Shown here in pieces: positions 8,921 through 18,406 of a stretch of DNA of 64,000 bases. Both the position numbers and the translations under genes were made by a program. The notes below the pieces were generated by a model, which searched no databases, was not told the DNA's origin, and saw only the letters and a program-made list of their open reading frames with translations. Origin of the DNA: Agromyces aurantiacus (lineage in GTDB: Bacteria > Actinomycetota > Actinomycetes > Actinomycetales > Microbacteriaceae); NCBI RefSeq assembly GCF_016907355.1, contig NZ_JAFBBW010000001.1:3534001-3598000 (forward strand), in the 5' to 3' direction. Within the stretch, counting starts at the first letter, position 1. The number at the start of each line of letters is the position of its first letter.

Positions 8921-10273
8921 GTGACGACCCCGGCCCCCCTCCCCCTCGCCCCGACCTGGCGGCTGTGGCTGCTGTGGAGCGTGGGGGTCGCGGCGTACGT
9001 GCTCTCGGTCACGAACCGGTCGTCGCTGTCGGCGGTGGGGGTCGACGCGGCCGTGCGGTTCGACGCGGATGCGTCGACGCTCTCGATGTTCGCGGTGATC
9101 CAGCTCGCGGTGTACGGCGCGATGCAGATCCCCGTGGGCCTGCTCCTCGACCGGTTCGGGGCGCGGCCGATCATCGCCGCGGGCATGGCGCTCATGGCGG
9201 TGGGTCAGCTCGCGCTGGCGTTCGCCCCGGATGTCGCGTGGGCGATCGGCGCGCGCATGCTGCTCGGCGCGGGCGACGCCGCCGTGTTCCCGAGCGTGCT
9301 GCGCGTGATCGCGGTGTGGTTCCCCGAGCGGCAGGCGCCCTTCATGGTGCAGCTGACGGGACTCGTCGGCCAGTCGGGCCAGATCATCGCGGTGCTGCCG
9401 CTCGCGGCGCTGCTGCACGCGACGAGCTGGACGGTCGCGTTCGGATCGCTCGCGGGCCTCGGGGCGCTGTTCACCGTGCTCACGTTCGCCGTGATCCGCA
9501 ACCGCCCGCCGGGGCGCACAGCCGACGTGTCGGTCGACACGAGGACCGGCGCGATGCACGTCGTACGGTCGTCGGCCGACCTGCGGCAGGGGTTCCGCGA
9601 GTCGTGGGCGCACCCGGGCACGCGGCTGGCGTTCTGGTCGCACTTCACGACGCCGTTCTCGGGCACCGCGTTCGTGCTGCTCTGGGGCTTCCCGTTCCTC
9701 ACCGTCGGCGAGGGGCTCACGCCCGCGATGGCGTCGCTGCTCTTCACGGTGTACGTGGTGTTCGGCCTCCTCGTGGGGCCGGTCATCGGCGCGCTCTCGA
9801 GCCGCCATCCGCAGCGCCGTTCGCGGCTGCTCGTGCTGCCGGTCATCGGCATCCAGGCGGCGGCGTGGCTCGCGGTCATCTTGTGGCCGGGCCCGGCACC
9901 GCTCTGGCTGCTGTTCGTGCTCGCGTTCGCGATGAGCACCGGCGGGCCGGGCTCGATGATCGGGTTCGACCACGCGCGCACGTTCAACCCGAGCCACCGC
10001 CTGAGCACGGCGACGGGCATCACGAACGTCGGCGGGTTCCTCGCGGCGCTCCTCGCGATCCTCCTGATCGGCATCGCGATGGACGCGCAGGGCGCCGGCA
10101 CGCCCGACACCTACACGCTCGAGGCGTTCCGACTGGCGTTCCTCACGCAGGTGCCGCTGTGGCTGATCGGCAGCCTCTTCATCGTGATCGAGCGCAAGCG
10201 CACGCGCGTGCACATCGGCCTCGACGAGCCGCGCACGCGCCGCCGCGACCGCGGGATCGACGGGCTCGCCTGA
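8921..10273 (+). CDS. MFS transporter
   Basis: A 450-residue major facilitator with 12 predicted membrane segments. The inter-helix 2/3 motif A variant PVGLLLDRFGARPII is present at about residues 69-83 and helix 1 carries SVTNRSSLSAVG, a pattern seen in anion/sugar-acid type facilitators. A long central loop lies around residues 195-230. GTG start at 8921 with GAAGG at 8912-8917. It stands between the exporter terminator and the maltokinase gene; co-transcription with the latter (93 bp apart) is possible but unproven. Substrate unknown. Confidence 0.88.
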   Translation: MTTPAPLPLAPTWRLWLLWSVGVAAYVLSVTNRSSLSAVGVDAAVRFDADASTLSMFAVIQLAVYGAMQIPVGLLLDRFGARPIIAAGMALMAVGQLALAFAPDVAWAIGARMLLGAGDAAVFPSVLRVIAVWFPERQAPFMVQLTGLVGQSGQIIAVLPLAALLHATSWTVAFGSLAGLGALFTVLTFAVIRNRPPGRTADVSVDTRTGAMHVVRSSADLRQGFRESWAHPGTRLAFWSHFTTPFSGTAFVLLWGFPFLTVGEGLTPAMASLLFTVYVVFGLLVGPVIGALSSRHPQRRSRLLVLPVIGIQAAAWLAVILWPGPAPLWLLFVLAFAMSTGGPGSMIGFDHARTFNPSHRLSTATGITNVGGFLAALLAILLIGIAMDAQGAGTPDTYTLEAFRLAFLTQVPLWLIGSLFIVIERKRTRVHIGLDEPRTRRRDRGIDGLA

Positions 10274-10365
10274 GCCGGCGCCCCGGCGCGAGCACAAGGG
10301 TCGCGGAGCGTCACGAGCCGCGTCGTTCCTCGACTTCGGGGGTCGCCGCCTCTACCGTTTCAACC

Positions 10366-11760
10366 ATGGACCCCGCCGTCGCCGCCATCGCCGAGTGGAT
10401 GCCGGCGCAGCGGTGGTACGGCGGCAAGGGTCACGCCCCGCTCGTGCGCCGCATCGGCGCGTGGGAACTCCCGTCGAGCGAGTCCGGCGTGCGCGTGCGG
10501 TCGCTGCTGGTGATGGATGACGCGACCCGGCCGCCCGTGCTGTACCAGGTGCCCGTGGTCGAGCGGCCGGCGGCCGTGCCGGAGGCATCCGCCCACCTCA
10601 TCGGCATCCTCGAGGACGGCACGCACCTCTACGACGGGCCGCACGACGCCGCGTTCACCGACGCACTGCTCGACCTCATCGTGCACGAGGGTCGCGCCGT
10701 GGCTGCCGGCGCCACGGCGGCCGGCCACTACTCCGGGGCGCCGGATGCCGCGCGGCCGACGCCGCACGCGCCCGCGACGGTGCTGGGCGGCGAGCAGTCG
10801 AACACGTCGATCATCTTCCGGCCCGAGGGGGCCGCGCCCGTGATCTGCAAGGTGTTCCGCCAGCTGCATCACGGTGAGAACCCGGATGTGACGCTCGCGA
10901 CGGCGCTCGCGGCATCCGGTTCGCCGCACGTGCCACCGAGCGTCGGCGACGTGATCGGCGAGTGGGACGACATCGGGCGCGCCGACGGCCGGGCGCGCGG
11001 GCACCTCGCGTTCGCGCAGGAGTTCCTGCCCGGCGTCGAGGACGCGTGGCGCGTCGCGCTGCTGGCGGCGGCGGGCGGGCAGGACTTCACCGCCGAGGCG
11101 CACGCGCTCGGCGCCGCGGTCGCCGAGGTGCACCGCTCGCTCGGCGCGGCCTTCCCGCGCGAGACGGCGTCCGACGCGCTCATCGCGGCGATCGACGCGG
11201 CGTGGCAGCGGCGCCTGACGATCGCGGTCGCCGAGGTGCCGCAGCTCGAGGCGCACCGCGCCGAGATCGAGGCGTACTACGCGCGCGCCCGGGCCGGCGC
11301 GTGGCCGCAGCTGCAGCGCATCCACGGCGACCTCCATCTCGGGCAGGTGATCCTCTCGCCCGGGCGCGGCTGGCTGCTGCTCGACTTCGAGGGCGAGCCG
11401 ATGCGGCCGATGTCCGAGCGCCGACGGCCCGACCTGCCGGTGCGGGATGTCGCGGGCATGCTCCGCTCGTTCGACTACGTCGCGGGCGCGACCGAACTCG
11501 TCCACCCCGAACGCGCGACCGAGGCGCGTGCGTGGGCCGCCTCGGCGCGGCAGGCGTTCATCGACGGATATGTCGAGGCCTCGGGCACCGATCTCGGGAA
11601 GTACCGCGATCTGCTCGCCGCGTTCGAGCTCGACAAGGCCGTGTACGAGGCGATCTACGAGACCCGCAACCGCCCCGACTGGGCGCCCATCCCGCTGCGC
11701 GCCATCGAGCAGCTGCTCGCGGCCGGGCCGCTGCAGGCGTCGGCACCGAGCGGCGGCTGA
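10366..11760 (+). CDS. mak: Maltokinase (Mak/Pep2-like)
   Basis: A 464-residue aminoglycoside-phosphotransferase-fold kinase. The N-terminal cap starts AEWMPAQRWYGGKGH, the first 25 residues being typical of Mak; the catalytic loop IHGDLHLGQV (about residues 317-326) and the metal-binding LLDFEGEPMRP (about 337-347) are intact, followed by RDVAGMLRSFDYVAG. Mak phosphorylates maltose to maltose-1-phosphate with ATP, feeding the GlgE alpha-glucan pathway from trehalose via TreS. Neither treS nor glgE is in this window, which is unusual since mak is often fused or adjacent to treS. Length is normal. Confidence 0.92.
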   Translation: MDPAVAAIAEWMPAQRWYGGKGHAPLVRRIGAWELPSSESGVRVRSLLVMDDATRPPVLYQVPVVERPAAVPEASAHLIGILEDGTHLYDGPHDAAFTDALLDLIVHEGRAVAAGATAAGHYSGAPDAARPTPHAPATVLGGEQSNTSIIFRPEGAAPVICKVFRQLHHGENPDVTLATALAASGSPHVPPSVGDVIGEWDDIGRADGRARGHLAFAQEFLPGVEDAWRVALLAAAGGQDFTAEAHALGAAVAEVHRSLGAAFPRETASDALIAAIDAAWQRRLTIAVAEVPQLEAHRAEIEAYYARARAGAWPQLQRIHGDLHLGQVILSPGRGWLLLDFEGEPMRPMSERRRPDLPVRDVAGMLRSFDYVAGATELVHPERATEARAWAASARQAFIDGYVEASGTDLGKYRDLLAAFELDKAVYEAIYETRNRPDWAPIPLRAIEQLLAAGPLQASAPSGG

Positions 11761-11826
11761 TTCGAGCGGCCGGCGGGCGAAGCGAGGCGCGGCTCGGCGC
11801 AGGCAGGGCACCGTGCCCGAGTGCAG

Positions 11827-12294
11827 CTAGCGGATGCCGCGGCGCCAGAGCAGCAACGGCGTGCGCTCGGCGTACTCGCGGTACTCGTCGCCGTAGCGGG
11901 CGACCAGGCGGTGCTCCTCGACCCGGGCCTTCGCGACGAGCACGATCGCGAGCAGCACCCACACGACGATGACGTCGACCCGGGCGTGCCAGACCACCCA
12001 GCCGGCCGCCGCGACGAGCAGCCCGACGTAGATCGGGTTCCGCGTGAGGCGGTAGGCGCCGCTCGTGCGCAGCGGCGCGCCCTCGCGCGGCGTGACCTGC
12101 ACCACGAGGTCGCGCCCGAGCGCGATCGCGCCGGCCCCGGCCAGCACGAACCCGAGGATGATCAGCAGCACCGCGAGCACCGTCGCCTGCTGACCGGCCC
12201 ACAGCGTGTCCAGCGGCCAGGCGAACGGCAGCACGACGAGGAGCGCGAGCAGCACGAACTGCGCGACGACGAGCCAGTTCCCACGATCCTTCAC
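11827..12294 (-). CDS. Isoprenylcysteine carboxyl methyltransferase-like (ICMT/PEMT fold) membrane protein
   Basis: A 155-residue protein with four to five membrane segments (about residues 8-28, 36-58, 92-110 and 112-128). The conserved core GAYRLTRNPIYVGLLV (residues 80-95) followed by the C-terminal VEEHRLVARYGDEYREY is the SAM-binding signature of the ICMT/NnrU-like group. The methyl acceptor in bacteria is unknown. It converges on mak and sits 21 bp downstream of the acyl-CoA dehydrogenase-like gene's stop on the opposite side of the same transcript direction. Confidence 0.85.
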   Translation of the reverse strand: MKDRGNWLVVAQFVLLALLVVLPFAWPLDTLWAGQQATVLAVLLIILGFVLAGAGAIALGRDLVVQVTPREGAPLRTSGAYRLTRNPIYVGLLVAAAGWVVWHARVDVIVVWVLLAIVLVAKARVEEHRLVARYGDEYREYAERTPLLLWRRGIR

Positions 12295-12315
12295 GCCCCC
12301 ATTCTCCCGCCCCGC

Positions 12316-13980
12316 TCAGGCGCGCGCGAGGATGGCGGCGAGGTCGACGCCCACCGGGAGCGCGCCGTACATCGAACCGCCGCCGCCCTCGAGGCGCGTG
12401 CGCGCGAAGGCGTCGGCGACCGACGGCGGGGCGTGCTGCACGAGGAGTGAGGCCTGCAGCACGAGCGCGAGGCGCTCGGCGAGCTCGCGGGCGCGCAGGG
12501 CCGCGGTCGCAGCATCCGCTCGGGCGAGCTCGACGACGACCGCCTGCGCCTCGGCCAGCTCGAGGTCGAAGGCCGCATCGGCGCCCGACGCCTCACTGAC
12601 CACGGCGAAGAACGCATCGAACGCGTCGGGCTCTCGGCCGAGCACGCGCAGCACGTCGAGCGCGATGACGTTGCCCGAACCTTCCCAGATCGCGAGCAGC
12701 GGCTGCTCGCGGTAGCGCCGCGCGAGCGGGAAGCCCTCGGTGTAGCCGTTGCCGCCGAGGCACTCGAGCGCCTCGGCGGCGTGCCCGGGGCCGCGCTTGC
12801 AGACCCAGTACTTCGCGACAGCGGTCGCGAGCCGGCGGAACGCGACCTCGGCATCGGAGGCGTCGTCGTCGTACGCCCGCGCGAGCCGCATCGCCGTGAC
12901 CGTCGCCGCCTCCGACTCGAGCGCGAGGTCGGCGATGACCGCCGCCATCGCCGGCTGGTCGACGAGCAGCGCACCGAACGCGCGACGGTGCCGCACGTGC
13001 CACGCGGCCTCCGCGACCGCCTGCCGCATGCCGGCCGCGGTGCCGAGCACGCAGTCGAGGCGCGTGCGCGTGACCATCTGCACGATCGTCACGACGCCGC
13101 GACCCTCCTCCCCCACGAGCCATCCGTCGGTGCCGTCGAACTCGACCTCGCTCGACGCGTTCGAGCGGTTGCCGAGCTTGTCCTTCAGGCGCTGGATGCG
13201 GAACACGTTGCGCGAGCCGTCCGGCAGCACGCGCGGCACGAAGAAGCACGACAGCCCGCCGGGCGCCTGCGCGAGCACGAGGAACGCATCGCTCATGGGG
13301 GCGCTGCAGAACCACTTGTGGCCGGTCAGCCGGTACCGGCGGCCCCACGCGCCGTCCTCCCCCGTCGGCTCGGCGCGCGTCGTGTTGGCGCGCACGTCGG
13401 ATCCGCCCTGCTTCTCGGTCATGGCCATGCCGACGAGCGCCGAGGCTTTCGCCGGCCCGCCCACGAGACGCGGGTCGTACTCGGTGCTGAGCAGCCGCGG
13501 CATCCAGTCGTCACACAGTCCTGATGCAGCCTGCTCGATCACGGGCACGGCCGCGTGCGTCATCGACACCGGGCACGCATGGCCCGGCTCGACCTGCGCG
13601 AACAGCAGGAACGTCGCGGCGCGGTCGACGTTCGCCCCCGGTCGGCGCGACGCCCAGGCCGACGTGTGCGCGCCGCGCGCGACGGCCGAGCGGATGACGC
13701 GGTGGTACGCGTCGTCGTACTCGACCTCGTCGATGCGGTGGCCCCACCGGTCGTGCGTGCGCAACTCCGGCGTCCGGATGTTCGCGAGCTCGGCATCCCG
13801 CTGGAACGACGCCGACCCCACGAGCCGGCCGACCTCGTGCAGCACGGGCGCCGCGCCATCCGTGCCGTCGCCGACCCCGCTCCCCCACCGGGCGACCGCC
13901 TCGACGAGCGACGCGTTCGCGGCGAACTCGTCGACGCCCACTCGCGCCGCTGCCTGGTTCTCGACCTCGTGCGTGATCAT
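12316..13980 (-). CDS. AidB-like acyl-CoA dehydrogenase
   Basis: A 554-residue flavoprotein of the AidB branch of acyl-CoA dehydrogenases. Diagnostic stretches are FLLFAQVEPGHACPVSMTHA (residues about 115-134), MTEKQGGSDVRANTTRAEP, a flavin region around HKWFCSAPMSDAF, and the C-terminal KYWVCKRGPGHAAEALECLGG / NGYTEGFP. AidB proteins bind FAD and DNA and are linked to protection from alkylation, though the dehydrogenase substrate is not established. The open frame reaches further upstream, but the ATG at 13980 has GGAGG at 13987-13991 and begins the conserved N-terminus, so it is preferred. Confidence 0.9.
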   Translation of the reverse strand: MITHEVENQAAARVGVDEFAANASLVEAVARWGSGVGDGTDGAAPVLHEVGRLVGSASFQRDAELANIRTPELRTHDRWGHRIDEVEYDDAYHRVIRSAVARGAHTSAWASRRPGANVDRAATFLLFAQVEPGHACPVSMTHAAVPVIEQAASGLCDDWMPRLLSTEYDPRLVGGPAKASALVGMAMTEKQGGSDVRANTTRAEPTGEDGAWGRRYRLTGHKWFCSAPMSDAFLVLAQAPGGLSCFFVPRVLPDGSRNVFRIQRLKDKLGNRSNASSEVEFDGTDGWLVGEEGRGVVTIVQMVTRTRLDCVLGTAAGMRQAVAEAAWHVRHRRAFGALLVDQPAMAAVIADLALESEAATVTAMRLARAYDDDASDAEVAFRRLATAVAKYWVCKRGPGHAAEALECLGGNGYTEGFPLARRYREQPLLAIWEGSGNVIALDVLRVLGREPDAFDAFFAVVSEASGADAAFDLELAEAQAVVVELARADAATAALRARELAERLALVLQASLLVQHAPPSVADAFARTRLEGGGGSMYGALPVGVDLAAILARA

Positions 13981-14041
13981 CGTCGACCTCCGCCCTCCAT
14001 TCCACACCCGGCGGGGCGCCGACGGCACCACCAGCCCGGGT

Positions 14042-14584
14042 TCAGTCGTCGGAGAGCCGCTGGAACAGCACGTGGTCCTGCCAGCGTCCGGCGATGCGAA
14101 GGTACCTCGGCGCGAAGCCGATCCGCTCGAAGCCGTTCTTCGCGAGCACCCGCTGCGATGCGGCGTTGTGCGGCAGCGTCGCCGCCTGCACGCGGTGCAG
14201 CCCGAGCTCGCCGAACGCGAGCGCGAGCGTCGCACCGACCGCGGAGCTCGCGAACCCGCGACCGTTCACCGTCGATGCGACCCAGTAGCCGAGGTTGCCG
14301 GACTGGAACGGGCCGCGCACGATGCCGCTGAGGTTCATCTGGCCGACCACGACGCCCTCGTCGTCGAGCACCACGAGCGGCAGCATGTCGCCCGCATCGT
14401 GGAGCCGCCGCCCCGCTTCGATCAGGTCGAGCTGGCCGGCGGTCGTGAAGAAGGCGTCGGGTCGCACCGGATCCCACGGTGCGAGGAACTCACGGTCGCG
14501 CACCCGCAGGTCTGCGAGGCGTTCGGCGTCGCCCGGCTCGACGAGCCGGACGCGGGCGCGAGCGGGGGCGGGAAGGGCGGCCAC
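14042..14584 (-). CDS. GNAT acetyltransferase, RimJ/RimL-like
   Basis: A 180-residue RimJ-type acetyltransferase. It begins RVRLVEPGDAERLADL, carries the beta4 strand and pyrophosphate loop VNGRGFASSAVGATLALAF (about residues 109-127) and the C-terminal LPHNAASQRVLAKNGFERIG block typical of ribosomal-protein or small-amine N-acetyltransferases. It ends 61 bp before the AidB-like gene, reading the same way, so the two may share a transcript. The acceptor is not identifiable. Confidence 0.9.
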   Translation of the reverse strand: MAALPAPARARVRLVEPGDAERLADLRVRDREFLAPWDPVRPDAFFTTAGQLDLIEAGRRLHDAGDMLPLVVLDDEGVVVGQMNLSGIVRGPFQSGNLGYWVASTVNGRGFASSAVGATLALAFGELGLHRVQAATLPHNAASQRVLAKNGFERIGFAPRYLRIAGRWQDHVLFQRLSDD

Positions 14585-14664
14585 CGTCCGAGGCTACCGA
14601 TCACGCCCGCGCATCGCGACGGCGATGTCCGCGTCGCGACGCGGCCGCTCTCGCGGCGACCCGC

Positions 14665-17600
14665 TCACCCCTCGAGCAGCCCGCGCAGGTCGGCGGCGGT
14701 GATCGACGCCTCGGCGAGCCCGTCACCGGCGACGAACCCGACGTCGCCGACGGCACGCGCGCCCGGCCCGTCGCCGACGTCGGCGGTGCTCCCGAGCACC
14801 GACGCCGCGAGCTCGCCCTTGCGCGCCTTCAGCGCCATGACCTTCTCCTCGATCGTGCCCGTCGCGACGAGCCGGTACACCATGACCTGCTTGTCCTGCC
14901 CGATGCGGTGCGCGCGGTCGATCGCCTGCGCCTCGCTCGCGGGGTTCCACCACGGGTCGAGCAGGAACACGTAGTCGGCCTCGGTGAGGTTCAGGCCGAA
15001 CCCGCCCGCCTTGAGGCTGATGCAGAAGACGGATGCCTCGCCCGCGCGGAAGCGCGCGACCTCCTCGTCGCGGCGGCCCCGGGGCGTCGACCCATCGAGG
15101 TACGCGTGCGGCACGCCCGCGGCACCCAGCCGGCTCGCGACGCGGGCGAGGAACGACGTGAACTGGCTGAACACCAGCGCCCGGTGGCCCTCGGCGAGCA
15201 CGTCGTCGAGCTGCTCGAACAGCGCGTCGAGCTTGGCCGACGGGATGCCGGCGTGGCGCTCGGCGTCGATCAGCGTCGCGTCGAGCGCGAGCATGCGCAA
15301 CAGCGTCAGCGAGCGGTAGACGATGAACCGCTGCCGGTCGAGGTCGTCGACGAGCCCGAGGAGCTTCTGCCGCTCGCGCTGCAGCACGAGGTCGTACAGG
15401 TGCCGGTGCTCGGGCGCGAGCTCGACCTCGAGCACCTGCTCCTGCTTGGGCGGCAGTTCTGGCGCGACCGCCTCCTTCGTGCGCCGCAGCACGAGCGGGC
15501 GGATGCGTCGGCGCAGCCGCTCGAGCCGCTCGGCGTTGCGATCCTCCTCGATGGGTCGCCGGTACCGTTCGTCGAACGCGCGCCGCGACGGGAACAGCCC
15601 CGGCGCGACGATCCGCAGGATCGCCCACAGCTCGCCGACGTGATTCTCGAGCGGCGTGCCGGTGACCGCGAGGCGGAACGGGGCGCGGATGGCGCGGGCC
15701 GCATCGTGCACGCGGGTCGCCGCGTTCTTCACGAACTGCGCCTCGTCGAGGATGAGACCGGCCCACTCGAGCTCGGCGAACGCGTCGGCGTCGAGGCGCA
15801 GCACGGCGTAGGTCGTGACGACGACGTCGGCTTCGCCGGCGACGTCGGCGAGACGGCGTCGCTGCGTCGCCTCGGTGCCCGTGACGGCGGCCACGTGCAG
15901 TCCGGGCGTGAATCGCGCCGCCTCGCGCACCCAGTTCGACGCGACCGAGGTGGGCGCGACGACGAGGAACGGCGTGCCGCGACCACCCGAGGCGACCGCG
16001 TGCGCGATGAGCGCGAGGCACTGCACCGTCTTGCCGAGTCCCATGTCGTCGGCGAGCACGCCGCCGAGCCGATTCGCCCAGAGGTAGGCGAGCCAGCGGA
16101 ACCCGGCGAGCTGGTACGGCCGCAGGGGCAGCGCGAGCCCGTCGGGCGGGGGCAGCTCGTCGACCTGTCCGTCCTCGAGGGCCGCGACGGTCGCGCGCCA
16201 GGCGACGGCGGGCTCAGCGACATCCGCGAGGTCCTCGAAGTCGGACCACAGGCTCGTTCGGCTGCGATGGACCGGCAGCCGCCCGGTCTCCCACTCCGCG
16301 AGGTCGCCCGCCTCCTCGATGAGCGCGCGCAGCTCGGCGAACACGGGCTGCGTCAGCGAGAGGTAGGACTTGTCGACGAGCAGCATCCGCTTCTGGCCCT
16401 TCGCGAGCGCGCGGAACAGCCGCATGAACGGCACGGTCCTGCCGCCGACGGTGATGACGACGCCGAGGTCGAACCAGTCGGGCCGGTCGGTCTCGACCGT
16501 GGTGACGCGCACCTCGGGGCGGGCCGTCGCCTCGCGGTAGTCGGGTCGATCGCCGCGCACCTCGATGCGGAACGACCCGGGCGCGGCGAGCGCCTCGAGC
16601 CGCGGCATCCGCTCGGCTGCGAACTCGGCCGCGTCGACGCCGCGCAGCACGATCGCCTCGATGGGCACCCAGCCGAGCTCGTCGGCCACGCGTGCGAGCA
16701 GGTCGTCGTCGAGTTCGGGGTCGTCGGCGGCGTCGGCGGTCGAGACCTCGCTCGTGCGCCCGTCGGCGTGCTCCCACCGCCAGGCGAGGCGCAGCACGTC
16801 GCCGGGCTCGAAGCGCGCGTCGAGCACGAGCGTCGCGGCCGGCATCGGCGGCGGAGCGAAGCTGCCGTCGCGGCTCGTCACCGCGACCGACCGGCCGAGC
16901 GCGTGCACGTGCGACGCGAGGAACTCGGGCACCTCGCGCGGAGGCACGCGCACCGGCTCGGGGGCCGCGAGCAGGGCCAGCTCGGCGGGCGTCAGCCGTC
17001 GGCCGGCGACCGGCGCGAGCTCGACGAGTCCGGCGTCGAAGTCGAAGCGGTACACGCCGTGGTCGGCGACCGGGCGCACGTGCGCGAGCGGGTGCACGTC
17101 GTCGTCGCCGCGGGCGTCGGCGACGAGCGCGAGCGTCGGCGTGAGCACGAGCCCGCCGTCACCGCCGTAACCGCCGTCGAGCCGGGCGGCGTCGAGCGCG
17201 ATCGCCGCGCCACCTCGCAGCCGCACGTCTGGCGTCGCATCCGACCCCACGAGCGTGACCCCGAGCCGGCCCGCCTCGTCGAGCAGCGCCCACAGCAGCG
17301 GGCTCTCGAAGTCGTCGATCGTGATCCACTCCGACCCGTACAGGTGCACAGACGGCCCGCTGCCCTTGAGCATCGCGAACTGCGCGAACCAGCGCGCCTG
17401 CGCCGGGGCGACGCCAGCGGCCGACGCCTGGTAGGCGATGTTCTGCCACGTGAGCCCGCCCTTGATCCACGCGCCGCGCGCACCCTGCGTGACCGGTCGC
17501 ACCGCGAGCCGGTCGACCGCGACCGCTCGCCGCGCCGGCTCGTCGCGCGGGCCCTGCCACTCGCCGGCGCGACGCGGCACGCGGCGTCGCAGCTCGAACT

Positions 17601-17787
17601 GCAGCCCGAGCGGGCGCGGGGGTGCGTCGTCGGCGCGCGCCGCGCCATCCGCTCGGCCCTCGAGCGCAGCCCCGGATGTTGCACCCGCCCCGCTCGCGGC
17701 TCCCAGCGCGGCGAGCGCACTCCGCCAATCACCCGCGCCTGACGGCGGCAGCGGTTCGGCGGGCATGCCGTCCATGCTCGCACGCAC
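14665..17787 (-). CDS. SNF2-family DEAD/DEAH helicase
   Basis: A 1040-residue SNF2 ATPase. An N-terminal SNF2-associated region (about residues 100-500; GLTWQNIAYQASAAG) precedes the motor: Walker A LADDMGLGKTVQ (about 578-589), DEAQ box LILDEAQFVKN (about 678-688), VTGTPLENHVGELW, then helicase C with LVFSQFTSFL, SLKAGGFGLNLTEADYVFLL and the arginine finger region AIDRAHRIGQ. Such enzymes translocate on duplex DNA and remodel bound proteins; no precise role is known for this bacterial branch. No SWIM zinc-finger cysteines are visible at the N-terminus, although many relatives carry one. Inner ATGs at 17775 and 17766 are alternative starts. Confidence 0.93.
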   Translation of the reverse strand: MRASMDGMPAEPLPPSGAGDWRSALAALGAASGAGATSGAALEGRADGAARADDAPPRPLGLQFELRRRVPRRAGEWQGPRDEPARRAVAVDRLAVRPVTQGARGAWIKGGLTWQNIAYQASAAGVAPAQARWFAQFAMLKGSGPSVHLYGSEWITIDDFESPLLWALLDEAGRLGVTLVGSDATPDVRLRGGAAIALDAARLDGGYGGDGGLVLTPTLALVADARGDDDVHPLAHVRPVADHGVYRFDFDAGLVELAPVAGRRLTPAELALLAAPEPVRVPPREVPEFLASHVHALGRSVAVTSRDGSFAPPPMPAATLVLDARFEPGDVLRLAWRWEHADGRTSEVSTADAADDPELDDDLLARVADELGWVPIEAIVLRGVDAAEFAAERMPRLEALAAPGSFRIEVRGDRPDYREATARPEVRVTTVETDRPDWFDLGVVITVGGRTVPFMRLFRALAKGQKRMLLVDKSYLSLTQPVFAELRALIEEAGDLAEWETGRLPVHRSRTSLWSDFEDLADVAEPAVAWRATVAALEDGQVDELPPPDGLALPLRPYQLAGFRWLAYLWANRLGGVLADDMGLGKTVQCLALIAHAVASGGRGTPFLVVAPTSVASNWVREAARFTPGLHVAAVTGTEATQRRRLADVAGEADVVVTTYAVLRLDADAFAELEWAGLILDEAQFVKNAATRVHDAARAIRAPFRLAVTGTPLENHVGELWAILRIVAPGLFPSRRAFDERYRRPIEEDRNAERLERLRRRIRPLVLRRTKEAVAPELPPKQEQVLEVELAPEHRHLYDLVLQRERQKLLGLVDDLDRQRFIVYRSLTLLRMLALDATLIDAERHAGIPSAKLDALFEQLDDVLAEGHRALVFSQFTSFLARVASRLGAAGVPHAYLDGSTPRGRRDEEVARFRAGEASVFCISLKAGGFGLNLTEADYVFLLDPWWNPASEAQAIDRAHRIGQDKQVMVYRLVATGTIEEKVMALKARKGELAASVLGSTADVGDGPGARAVGDVGFVAGDGLAEASITAADLRGLLEG

Positions 17788-17826
17788 CCCCGACGCCGCC
17801 GTCCCATCCGATCTCCCGTCCGGACG

Positions 17827-17864
17827 GTCGTCGCGGGTGCATCGCCCTCCGCACCCGCAACGAC
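17827..17864 (-). terminator. Imperfect hairpin between the GyrI-like and SNF2 genes
   Basis: GTCGT-c-GCGGGTGC can pair with GCACCCGC-a-ACGAC across a 10-nt loop, 35 bp after the GyrI-like stop on the minus strand. Possibly a terminator; no U-tract. Confidence 0.4.
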
Positions 17865-17898
17865 GGTCGTCACCGGGCGGGCGCCGCGGAACGGGTGA

Positions 17899-18372
17899 TC
17901 AGGCTGCGGGCTTCAGCGGGCAGAACACGACGGTCTTCGTCTGCTCGTCGGGCGTGCCGGGCGGGCTCCAGTACTCCTCCCACATCGTGGACTCGTCGAG
18001 CTCGCGGCCGTGGAGCGCCATCGACGCGGCGATCGCGTCGTAGGCTTCGGAGACCTTCGCGTACGGGCCGACGTGCACGGTCGTCGCGACCTCGCCGCCC
18101 GGCAGCGCATCGGGCACGACGTCGCCGGCCGCCTCGATCGCGGTCGGCACGACGAAGCCCGCGGCGACGGTCAACCGCCCGCCGGCCGGGTCCATCTCGG
18201 TGTACCAGCCCACCGCAGGGCCGTCGCCGAGCAGCCCCCGCGGCCCGAGCACCTCGGCCACGCGGCCGAACGCCGAGCCCATGAACGCGGGGATCTCCGC
18301 GAACGTGGTGCGCGTGCGCACCACCGCGACCTCCCGCCGCGGCACCTGCCTGATCTGCACGTCGTAGTCCAT
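17899..18372 (-). CDS. GyrI-like small-molecule binding domain protein
   Basis: A 157-residue stand-alone GyrI/AraC-effector-binding domain: MDYDVQIRQVPRREVAVVRT opens the first beta-alpha repeat, and GGEVATTVHVGPYAKVSEAYDAI is the conserved second-half motif. There is no DNA-binding region, so it resembles the free-standing GyrI/SbmC type that binds small hydrophobic ligands or proteins rather than a transcription factor. It lies 34 bp after the hemerythrin gene in the same direction, and a GGAGG site precedes the ATG. Confidence 0.88.
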   Translation of the reverse strand: MDYDVQIRQVPRREVAVVRTRTTFAEIPAFMGSAFGRVAEVLGPRGLLGDGPAVGWYTEMDPAGGRLTVAAGFVVPTAIEAAGDVVPDALPGGEVATTVHVGPYAKVSEAYDAIAASMALHGRELDESTMWEEYWSPPGTPDEQTKTVVFCPLKPAA

Positions 18373-18406
18373 CGCGGACCTCCTCTCCGCCGTGCTCGCC
18401 TCGTGC

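Noticed and set aside
14479..17742. Plus-strand open frame of over 1000 codons opposite the SNF2 gene
   Set aside because: Same shadow effect; the SNF2 helicase motifs on the minus strand are complete.
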